Positions 1 to 5,360 of a DNA stretch of 5,553 nucleotides are shown one piece after another (positions within the stretch are counted from its first letter, which is position 1; the number at the start of each line of letters is the position of its first letter). Source of the stretch: Desulfobacca acetoxidans (GTDB lineage Bacteria; Desulfobacterota; Desulfobaccia; Desulfobaccales; 0-14-0-80-60-11); the NCBI GenBank assembly GCA_022736495.1, contig DZCR01000074.1:10252-15804 (forward strand). Reading direction: 5' to 3'. Below the pieces are notes generated by a model. The model saw only the letters and a program-made list of their open reading frames with translations, was not told where the DNA came from and did not search any database. The position numbers and the translations under genes were made by a program.

Positions 1-72
1 TAAGAGCAGAAGGTGCCGATTCTAGAAGTGACTTGAACTTGCTTCCAGAAACGGCATTCGGGGGAAAGGGTG

Positions 73-273
73 ATGGTCAATTTGGGGGATGTGGGACGAA
101 TTTGTCTCAACCAGGAGATGCGGGGGGTTTGTGAGAGCTGTCTCTGGTGGGAATGGGACCCCAGCCGCCAACGGTGCAGTAACTCTCAATATCATGTCTG
201 CCCGTTGTATCGGGAACAGCTCTTCAACAAGGTTGTCTCCGCCAAGTCAGGTCAGGGCTTCTTGAGGGCCTAA
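73..273 (+). CDS. Small cysteine-rich protein of unknown function (possible zinc-binding)
   Basis: I do not recognise this family. The ORF encodes about 66 residues with a C-x2-C pair (C20, C23), followed by C35 and C43, plus a lone C11. It has an aromatic run (L-W-W-E-W) straight after the C-x2-C. The four-Cys spacing (C-x2-C-x11-C-x7-C) would suit a small zinc or iron knuckle, but that is inference. There is no signal peptide or membrane segment. A G-rich stretch (60-65, GGGGGA) lies 7 nt before the ATG at 73. An in-frame GTG at 70 is an alternative start, giving 67 residues. The gene converges on nfi, and the two stop codons overlap at 270-273. It could still be a chance ORF, but the Cys pattern and the upstream purine tract favour a real gene. 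Confidence 0.5.
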   Translation: MVNLGDVGRICLNQEMRGVCESCLWWEWDPSRQRCSNSQYHVCPLYREQLFNKVVSAKSGQGFLRA

Positions 274-962
274 CCCCTGAGGCGCCGGCTCAGGAGATCT
301 GCCTGCCGCAGCGGCAGGGGAATGCGGTATGTGGTGACGCACCCCAAGGCGATTTCCAGACATTCCGGCAGGGTGATGCGGTGCCCGGGCGAGAGGTAGA
401 GCGGTTTTATGCCCGTTTGGGTCCGCAGGAGCAAACCTACCAGTTTATCCTTCCAGATTAATGGGTTATATGACCCAGCCGCAAGTTCTGGTTCTTGGCC
501 TTCTCCCACCAAGCGGCTTTTAGCGACGCCAATGGTGGGAATATCCGCCACCAGCCCCAAATGCGTGGCCAGACCCACACCCCGGGGATGGGCAATGCCC
601 TGGCCGTCCACCAGGATCACGTCCGGGCGCTCTTTGAGTTGCGCCAGCACCGCGGCCAGAATGGGCACTTCCCGAAAACTTAACAGCCCGGTGCGGTAGG
701 GAAACGGACACTCCCCCGCCACCCCGGCCTCTTCCACCAGTTCCAACTCCGGATAACGGTAAACGGCCACGGCCCCGAAGATGACCGTATCGGCCCGGTT
801 ACAGATGGCATCGGCCCCAGCCACCAAACGGGGCGGCTGCGGGAGAGGGACCAATTGCACCCGCCGGCGCAACTCTTCCTGCAGGGCCACGGCTTCTTGA
901 TAAGTTTTTGGCCAATCCGCTCTAGAGGTAGGTTTGGCAGCACCCACTTTCAATTCGTTCAT
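270..962 (-). CDS. nfi: Endonuclease V (deoxyinosine 3' endonuclease)
   Basis: Endonuclease V nicks DNA at the second phosphodiester bond 3' of deoxyinosine, the product of adenine deamination, and starts alternative excision repair in the cytoplasm. The 230-residue product has the usual bacterial length and the full motif set. The metal ligands appear as D51 (in V-A-G-A-D), E98 (in S-F-R-E) and D119 (in L-V-D-G-Q-G). The P-Y-x-x-G wedge that probes the mismatched base is at 88-92, H-P-R-G-x-G at 125-130, and the T-I-G-V-A-K-S-R stretch gives K148. The D51/E98/D119/K148 spacings match those I recall for characterised bacterial enzymes. The ATG at 962 has no clear Shine-Dalgarno sequence. It lies 91 nt downstream of the flavodiiron gene on the same strand, so co-transcription is plausible. 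The stop overlaps that of the convergent small ORF. The identification is firm; the exact start is less certain. Confidence 0.94.
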   Translation of the reverse strand: MNELKVGAAKPTSRADWPKTYQEAVALQEELRRRVQLVPLPQPPRLVAGADAICNRADTVIFGAVAVYRYPELELVEEAGVAGECPFPYRTGLLSFREVPILAAVLAQLKERPDVILVDGQGIAHPRGVGLATHLGLVADIPTIGVAKSRLVGEGQEPELAAGSYNPLIWKDKLVGLLLRTQTGIKPLYLSPGHRITLPECLEIALGCVTTYRIPLPLRQADLLSRRLRG

Positions 963-1053
963 GGTAAGTGCCGAAAGTTAAAGAAGCTGGACGCTCACTC
1001 AACTGCAATGCCGCCGTGAGAATGGGGCCCTCCGAAAGGTTGAGATCCTGTGC

Positions 1054-2232
1054 TTAAGTAAAACCGTGTTCCCGGTGTTTTCCCGCAATAGCCGCAGCCA
1101 GGGCATCCAAGGCTTTGAGATCAACTTCTGACGGCACCCCCTTACAGAGCACCGGGGCTAAGACCTCCACCTTGAGATTGGGGATCATTCCCGCCAGCGT
1201 TTCCACGGTCTTCCCTCCCCAGCCATAGGAGCCGATAATGGAAAGGAATTTGGTTTTGGGTCGGAGGGCATTGGCCAGAAAGGCGGCATAAGCTGCGTAA
1301 GGATGAGGGCCCGCCAGGATTGTGGGCGTGCCGACCACGATCGTTGCGGCATCAACCAGGGCCATGGCGAGCTTGCCGATGTCGGTTACAGCCAGATTAA
1401 ACTGTTCGACCCGAACCCCCTGTTCCACCAAGGCCGAAACAAAATGGTCAACCATCCGCTTGGTGCTTCCGTGCATGGAGACGTAAGGCAGGACCACCGT
1501 GTTGCGCAGGGGGCCAAGTATCCAGTCGCGATAGGCCTCCACAATAAAGGCTGGACGAGGATAAATCGGCCCATGGCTGGGTGCGATCACTGCCAGGTCG
1601 TAAGATTCGAGTTTTTCCAGATTCTTGGCAATCACACTGCGGAAGGGCATCATTATTTCGGCAAAGTACCGTTTAACCGCCTCGTAAATCAGGCCTTCAT
1701 CAGTAACATAGAGATCGGTTGTCGCCAGATGGGAGCCGAAAAAATCACAACTGAAAAGCACCCTATCTTCTTCCAGATAGGTCACCATGGTCTCAGGCCA
1801 GTGCACCCACGGGGTATGAATGAACCTCAAGGTTTTGTTTCCCAAAGAGATAGTCTCCCCGTCCTCTACGACCAGGAAGGAGTCTTCGGATATTTTCAAC
1901 AAGTCGATGAGCATCCCCTTCGCCTTAGGGGTCGATATCAGCTTGGCATCTGGGAATTTTTCCAGGACCTGCGGGATGGTCCCGGAATGATCTTGTTCGG
2001 CATGGTGCGAAACCAGGTAATCAATTTTGGCAACCCCCTCAAGCTGGGCCATAAATTCATCGGCCATGGCTGGTTCAATCGTGTCTAATAAGGCAGTTTT
2101 CTCGCTTCCTTTAATCAGATAGGCGTTATAACTGGTTCCATCCGGTAGCGGGACCAGAGAGTCGAAAAGACGTCTGTCCCAATCGACGCCGCCCATCCAG
2201 TAAATATCTTCTTTAATTTCTCTGGGTTTCAT
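1054..2232 (-). CDS. fprA: FprA-family A-type flavodiiron protein (O2/NO reductase)
   Basis: This is a soluble two-domain flavodiiron protein of 392 residues. The family reduces O2 to water and/or NO to N2O in anaerobes, fed by rubredoxin, F420H2 or another partner. The N-terminal metallo-beta-lactamase-like domain (about 1-240) has every expected diiron ligand: H77-x-E79-x-D81-H82, H144, D163 and H220. The C-terminal flavodoxin domain (about 244-392) shows the FMN phosphate loop S-M-H-G-S-T (252-257), a G-T-P-T-I segment near 301-305 and an aromatic G-S-Y-G-W-G-G loop at 334-340. There is no fused rubredoxin or flavin reductase domain, so it is a class A enzyme needing a separate electron donor, and none is encoded here. 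I chose the ATG at 2232 because GAGGAGG lies just before it. An in-frame start 22 codons upstream (2298) adds residues unlike the family. Whether O2 or NO is the true substrate cannot be read from the sequence. Confidence 0.95.
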   Translation of the reverse strand: MKPREIKEDIYWMGGVDWDRRLFDSLVPLPDGTSYNAYLIKGSEKTALLDTIEPAMADEFMAQLEGVAKIDYLVSHHAEQDHSGTIPQVLEKFPDAKLISTPKAKGMLIDLLKISEDSFLVVEDGETISLGNKTLRFIHTPWVHWPETMVTYLEEDRVLFSCDFFGSHLATTDLYVTDEGLIYEAVKRYFAEIMMPFRSVIAKNLEKLESYDLAVIAPSHGPIYPRPAFIVEAYRDWILGPLRNTVVLPYVSMHGSTKRMVDHFVSALVEQGVRVEQFNLAVTDIGKLAMALVDAATIVVGTPTILAGPHPYAAYAAFLANALRPKTKFLSIIGSYGWGGKTVETLAGMIPNLKVEVLAPVLCKGVPSEVDLKALDALAAAIAGKHREHGFT

Positions 2233-2375
2233 GAAACCTCCTCTTATATTATAGTTGTTAGCAAAAATAAGTCGTCGGTTACAACAAAACAAGAGCATCG
2301 CTATCGGCCGCTACAACCCCTGCAAGTCTTGTTTCCTTTTCCCATGTAAAGGATTGCTCTTGGTACAACTCCCAA
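2233..2375 (-). promoter_or_regulatory. ALDH-fprA intergenic region with a possible fprA promoter
   Basis: The 143-nt gap between the ALDH-like gene and fprA is AT-rich close to fprA. A TATAAT occurs on the minus strand at 2253-2248, but its predicted start of transcription would fall inside the Shine-Dalgarno site and no good -35 lies at the right distance. A weaker pair, TTGTAA (2284-2279) with TAACAA (2260-2255), has an 18-nt spacer. A perfect 8-bp inverted repeat, CAAGAGCA at 2290-2297 and TGCTCTTG at 2355-2362, brackets the middle of the gap and could be an operator or coincidence. There is no convincing intrinsic terminator after the ALDH-like gene, so read-through into fprA is possible. 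Confidence 0.3.
2237..2243 (-). promoter_or_regulatory. Ribosome binding site deciding the fprA start
   Basis: On the minus strand GAGGAGG lies 4 nt before the ATG at 2232. This near-perfect Shine-Dalgarno sequence argues for that start over the in-frame upstream start at 2298, which would place the site inside the coding region. Confidence 0.8.
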
Positions 2376-3563
2376 TCATTTTTCCCGCACCAACTCCGCG
2401 CTATAGATGAAGGCCCCGTCCCGTTTGATCAGTTCCCCATCCCGATTCTCGATGATCCAGCCACTGGCGCCTTTGCCGCCGAAGGGGAGGCGCAGGGGCG
2501 TGAAGATGAAATCCGGGTTGTCGTAGGTCATGCCGAATTTTTCTGCCAGGGCCTCTTGAGCGCCTGGGGGTGGGGTGCCGAACCAGGTCACCAGGAAGGG
2601 GTAGCGACTTAGCAAAACCTGTTCCACTGCGGCCGCATCGCTGTCCACCGGGGTTAAAGCCAGGAAGGGGCCGAAGAGTTCCAGGTCAGGGGGTTCCGAG
2701 GTTTCCACCAGAAACGGCCCCTGCCACTCGCCGTCCCGGCGGGGCGGCACCAGGAAGTGAGGCTCGTGCAGCGACTCCACGGCCCGCTCCAGGAGCTTGC
2801 GGGTGCGCTCCACTTTGATGGGGCCGATCCTGGTCTCGGGGTCCCGGGGGTCCCCTACTTTCACCTCCGGCATCATTGCCAGGATCATGCCCTTGACCTG
2901 GTCGTAAATCTCCCGGTGGATATAGGCCCGCTTCAAGGTGGTACAGTACTGGCCGCCGTTGAGAAAGGCCCGCCGCACCACAAATTGCACCGCCTGCTTA
3001 AGGGGCGCGTCGCGAAACAAAATCGCGGGCGGCAGGCCGCTGGGCCCGGCAAAAAAGAGCTTGTCGAAGTGCTGAACCTCTTGGGCGTAGGACGCCCCCA
3101 CCTCGCCGCCTCCCGAAATAAACAGGACCCTGACCTGCGGGTCGTGGACACAGGACCGGCCGAACTCCCGGTTGTCCATGCCCGTAATCGCGGTGAAGGG
3201 CGGCAGCCCCGCCACTATTTCCTGAAGAAGCCGCGCCGTCCGGGGGGTTTGCGAGGAACAACTGAAGCGAAACTGATTGCCCCCCAGGATGGCGGCGCCG
3301 CCCACTCGGGCCACCATAATGGGGGGGGCGTCATAGGGCAGGATGGCGGCCACCGTGCCATAAGGTGCTTTTCCTTGGACGAAGGGCGCCTCCAGCGCCA
3401 TGCTGCGCAGGTGCTCCACGGCCATATCCACTTCCATGGCTGCGGCCGCGCAGGGCGTGCCGATATCTTCCCCCTCCGCCTCCAAAAGGTCAGCCCGGCG
3501 TTTTTCCAGCCTGTCGGCCAATTTCTGCAACATTGCCAGACGCGGGGCACATTCCTGAGTCAT
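2376..3563 (-). CDS. Divergent aldehyde-dehydrogenase-superfamily protein with altered active site
   Basis: The 395-residue product follows the ALDH fold but is about 80-100 residues shorter than a typical member and lacks the first N-terminal strands. Recognisable landmarks are the early helix pair (8-58), F-I-S-G-G-G-E-V-G (148-156, equivalent to F-T-G-S-x-x-V-G), the nucleophile region G-G-Q-Y-C (C207), E295-L-F-G-P (equivalent to E-I-F-G-P) and P-F-G-G-K-G-A-S-G (360-368). Several catalytic positions are changed. P-W-N-F-P reads P-Y-D-A-P, so the oxyanion Asn becomes D78. L-E-L-G-G reads L-F-F-A-G, so the general-base Glu becomes F170. L-K-P-S-E reads F-S-C-S-S, so the NAD-ribose Lys and Glu become S101 and S104. 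It may use another acyl chemistry (acylating ALDHs tolerate loss of the Glu), bind a different cofactor, or be non-catalytic. The ATG at 3563 is preferred because AGGTGG lies 8 nt upstream. The GTG at 3575 falls within that site. It ends in an ordinary TGA. Confidence 0.85.
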   Translation of the reverse strand: MTQECAPRLAMLQKLADRLEKRRADLLEAEGEDIGTPCAAAAMEVDMAVEHLRSMALEAPFVQGKAPYGTVAAILPYDAPPIMVARVGGAAILGGNQFRFSCSSQTPRTARLLQEIVAGLPPFTAITGMDNREFGRSCVHDPQVRVLFISGGGEVGASYAQEVQHFDKLFFAGPSGLPPAILFRDAPLKQAVQFVVRRAFLNGGQYCTTLKRAYIHREIYDQVKGMILAMMPEVKVGDPRDPETRIGPIKVERTRKLLERAVESLHEPHFLVPPRRDGEWQGPFLVETSEPPDLELFGPFLALTPVDSDAAAVEQVLLSRYPFLVTWFGTPPPGAQEALAEKFGMTYDNPDFIFTPLRLPFGGKGASGWIIENRDGELIKRDGAFIYSAELVREK

Positions 3564-3571
3564 CGGAGCTT

Positions 3572-3577
3572 CCACCT
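3572..3577 (-). promoter_or_regulatory. Ribosome binding site of the ALDH-like gene
   Basis: AGGTGG on the minus strand, preceded by AA, sits 8 nt before the ATG at 3563. It overlaps the alternative GTG start at 3575 and so argues for the ATG. Confidence 0.65.
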
Positions 3578-3815
3578 TTCAGAAAAATGCTGCTTCCCCC
3601 ATTTCGGCAGGCCTCAGCCGTTCACGGCAATGGCCTTGGGGTCTTGCCTAAAAAATATCACAAACCCAGGAGCCTGGGCCAAAAATTCGGCATGAGGGCA
3701 AATCGTGAATTTATAGCCTGCCTGCCTCAAATCGGCTCATCGGCTCAATCAACTCCGCCCCAAAAATACTTTTCTTTCTGACAAAAATATTATATAAATA
3801 TAAAGGGTATAGTAT

Positions 3816-3824
3816 TGATATAAT
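3816..3824 (+). promoter_or_regulatory. Extended -10 promoter candidate for the selenoprotein gene
   Basis: TGATATAAT fits an extended -10 element (TGnTATAAT) with a perfect TATAAT at 3819-3824, set in an AT-rich stretch. The hexamer 17 nt upstream is a poor -35, which is common for extended -10 promoters. Transcription would start near 3831, giving a leader of about 94 nt before the ATG at 3925. It is placed well for the plus-strand gene, but AT-rich DNA yields such matches by chance. Confidence 0.5.
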
Positions 3825-3860
3825 GTTCAATAACCCATGACTTGTAAAGAATGATAGGCA

Positions 3861-3895
3861 AGGCGGCTACGCAGCCTGCGCCTGACCGGAGGCGC
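3861..3895 (+). promoter_or_regulatory. GC-rich hairpins in the leader of the selenoprotein gene
   Basis: The leader contains a perfect 6-bp hairpin, GCGCCT (3878-3883) with AGGCGC (3890-3895) around a 6-nt loop. Just before it is a 4-bp hairpin, GGCT (3865-3868) with AGCC (3873-3876). AGGC at 3861-3864 could also pair with GCCT at 3880-3883, which would compete with the 6-bp stem. I do not recognise a known riboswitch core. It may be leader structure, an RNA-binding site or a dispersed palindromic repeat. Confidence 0.35.
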
Positions 3896-3915
3896 TACCC
3901 CAACGCGTAAGTAAT

Positions 3916-3920
3916 GGAGG
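3916..3920 (+). promoter_or_regulatory. Ribosome binding site of the selenoprotein gene
   Basis: GGAGG ends 4 nt before the ATG at 3925 and supports that start. The ATG at 3914 that overlaps it is in another frame. Confidence 0.75.
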
Positions 3921-3924
3921 ACAA

Positions 3925-5286
3925 ATGCCAGAAGAGGCCGTTAACGAAATCAAGGTGGACAGGAAGCACCGCAAAATCGGGGTTTCCCCCGAGTTGGCGG
4001 ACCGCTGCTATACCTGCGGCACCTGTGCCGGAGGCTGCCCCGCCAGCGGTCTGGTCCCCGGCTGGGATCCCCGGAAGGCCATCCGGGCCATCGTCCTGGG
4101 TCTGGAGCAGGAGGTCATTGATTCCAAGTGGCCCTGGGTCTGCACCCTGTGCGGCCGCTGCCAGTACCAGTGCCCCATGGGCATCCAACTGCTGAAGACC
4201 TTTCGGGCCTGCCGCACCCTGCGGGAGCGAGACAAGGTACCCGGACCGATCCACAAAGGCACTATGATGAATCTCCAGAGAGGCAATAACCTGGGGATTC
4301 CGAGGGACGATTTCCTGTTCCTGCTGGCTGAACTGGGCGTGGAAATGGAAACCGAGGAAGAGCAGCCCTGCCCCGGCTTCTTTGTGCCGGTGGACAAAGA
4401 AGGCGCCAACGTCATCATCACCGTCAACTCCAAGGAACCCTTCGGCGAGCCGGACGACATGAAATTTTGGTGGCGCATCTTTTACGCCGCCAAGGAAGAC
4501 TGGACCGTCTCATCCACCAACTGGGAAGGGGTCAACTGGGGCTTGTTCTCCGGAGACGACCCGGCCTGGAAGGAACAGGTGGGCCGCGTTATCGAAAACG
4601 CCCGACGACTTAAGTGCAAAACCATTTTGTACCCCGAATGAGGGCATGCCTACTATGCAACCCGGGTCGGGTTCAAAAATTGGTTCCCCGAAGTCTTCGA
4701 TGAATTCAAAGTAGTCAGCGTCATGGACCTGCTGGAGGAATACATCAAGTCCGGCAGGATCAAACTCAACACCCATAAGTACCACGAAACCTACACCGTG
4801 CATGACCCCTGCAATTACGTGCGCAAATCCGTCATGCTCTATAACGATTCGCCCAATAACGGCGAGAAGTGCCGCTGGATCGCCCAGCAGTGCATCGATC
4901 CCAGTCTCTACCGCGAGATGATCGACGATCCGCTGAACAACATTTGCTGCGGAGGCGGCGGGGGCGCCTGGGCCATGCCTTATGACGCAGAGCGCCTGGC
5001 CTACGGCAGGATGAAGTCAGAACAGATCAAGGCCACCGGGGCCGAGATCGTTATCGCCCCCTGCCACAACTGCCGGGACCAGATCATGAAGGGGTTGGCC
5101 AGCGAGTTCAAGAAAGGCCGGGAAGGCTTTGACATGGGCAACTATGCAGAAACCCTCTATCTGTGGGAATTGGTGGCCAACTGCCTGGAAATCGAGCCCT
5201 GGAGTGAGGAAGAGCAAGCCAAGGCCCACGCCGAACGCGACGCCCAGTTTGAGCGTGACGGCATCGAGTTGGAAGAAGAGGAATAA
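3925..5286 (+). CDS. HdrC/HdrB-like (HdrD/GlpC-type) iron-sulfur selenoprotein, Sec at codon 239
   Basis: This is one 453-residue cytoplasmic redox protein interrupted only by an in-frame TGA at codon 239 (4639-4641), which I read as selenocysteine. The N-terminal HdrC-like ferredoxin domain has two [4Fe-4S] motifs: C28-x2-C31-x2-C34-x3-C38-P and C73-x2-C76-x2-C79-x3-C83-P. The C-terminal CCG domain, which binds a cysteine-rich iron-sulfur cluster as in HdrB, has H-D-P-C296, C341-C342-G and C380-x2-C383. The preceding CCG repeat (about 155-265) is degenerate: its own CCG is gone, but Y-P-E-U239-G-H-A keeps the position where relatives carry Cys in E-C-G-H-A. No membrane segment is present. 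Such proteins pass electrons to or from disulfides, quinols or other Fe-S partners; the substrate here is unknown. It appears monocistronic, with its own promoter and terminator and no HdrA, DsrM or cytochrome partner in view. Ordinary gene calling would give two pieces, 3925-4641 and 4723-5286. The alternative is a nonsense mutation of a TGC/TGT codon. Confidence 0.86.
4639..4641 (+). other. In-frame UGA selenocysteine codon
   Basis: TGA lies exactly in frame between Y-P-E and G-H-A-Y-Y. The reading frame stays open for 27 codons to the next Met (4723) and then to 5286 with strong protein homology, so nothing downstream looks like relaxed sequence. Cys to Sec at the E-C-G-H-A position is the classic pattern of a bacterial selenoprotein. 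TGA is a normal stop elsewhere in the window (the end of the ALDH-like gene), so a reassigned genetic code is not indicated. Confidence 0.85.
4642..4673 (+). promoter_or_regulatory. Bacterial SECIS-like stem-loop downstream of the UGA
   Basis: AACCC (4659-4663) pairs perfectly with GGGTT (4669-4673) around the 5-nt loop GGGTC. The loop starts 22 nt after the UGA and opens with G residues. As I recall the bacterial consensus, the apical loop lies about 16-37 nt from the UGA, has 3-14 nt and has a G among its first two bases, so this fits. The stem is only 5 bp, with mismatches below it, and lies in coding sequence, as bacterial SECIS elements must. SelB would bind it to deliver Sec-tRNA. Confidence 0.75.
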
Positions 5287-5309
5287 ACTTCATAGATCCA
5301 AAGCTCAAC

Positions 5310-5341
5310 GGAGCCTGGCGAACCACGGTTTGCCAGGCTCC
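5310..5341 (+). terminator. Terminator-like hairpin after the selenoprotein gene
   Basis: Starting 23 nt after the stop codon, GGAGCCTGGC (5310-5319) pairs perfectly with GCCAGGCTCC (5332-5341). The inner G-A-A-C/G-T-T-T pairs extend this to a 14-bp stem (one G-U) closed by a CACG loop. The 3' flank (ATTACTTGT) is only mildly T-rich, so termination may be imperfect, but the stem is very strong and separates the selenoprotein gene from the next one. Confidence 0.75.
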
Positions 5342-5360
5342 ATTACTTGTCTCTTGAAAA

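Larger units (their letters stand above)
3578..3915. other. Divergent intergenic region without a gene
   Basis: This stretch separates the minus-strand ALDH-like gene from the plus-strand selenoprotein gene and must carry promoters for both. I see no protein that resembles a real gene on either strand. It contains a 6-bp palindrome with a 2-nt centre (CCCAGG at 3665-3670, CCTGGG at 3673-3678), three tandem copies of GCCT (3716-3727), and an exact 8-bp tandem duplication, ATCGGCTC (3731-3738 and 3739-3746). From about 3765 to 3835 the base composition turns strongly AT-rich, and from 3860 to 3900 strongly GC-rich with hairpins. No clear minus-strand promoter for the ALDH-like gene was found. 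Confidence 0.6.

Noticed and set aside
963..1053. Inverted repeats between fprA and nfi (CTCAC/GTGAG and CTCAAC/GTTGAG) as a terminator
   Set aside because: The stems are short with long loops and no T-run follows, so they do not look like an intrinsic terminator.
1303..2088. Plus-strand open frame (261 codons) opposite fprA
   Set aside because: It is the shadow of a gene with a complete set of diiron ligands. It has no recognisable domain.
2248..2253. TATAAT on the minus strand as the fprA -10 box
   Set aside because: Transcription would begin within the Shine-Dalgarno site and no reasonable -35 lies 16-18 nt upstream, so I did not list it as a firm promoter.
2233..2298. A 22-residue N-terminal extension of the flavodiiron protein
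   Set aside because: The extension is unlike the family and would contain the strong Shine-Dalgarno site that serves the ATG at 2232.
2376..2378. A possible second Sec codon at the TGA ending the ALDH-like gene
   Set aside because: Read-through would add only about 24 residues without family resemblance before the next stop. The protein already ends at the expected place after the P-F-G-G motif.
2757..3695. Long plus-strand open frame (312 codons) opposite the ALDH-like gene
   Set aside because: It is antisense to a gene with clear ALDH motifs and its product resembles no protein family. Such frames are common opposite GC-rich genes.
3716..3746. GCCT and ATCGGCTC tandem copies as a repeat array or iteron origin
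   Set aside because: There are only two or three short copies with no spacers, DnaA boxes or replication gene nearby. They are more likely local slippage.
4639..4641. The TGA as a true stop, making 3925-4641 and 4723-5286 separate genes or a pseudogene
   Set aside because: The frame is unbroken across the junction, the 27 codons after TGA encode family-like sequence, 4723 has no good ribosome site, and the TGA replaces a conserved Cys with a SECIS-like hairpin after it.
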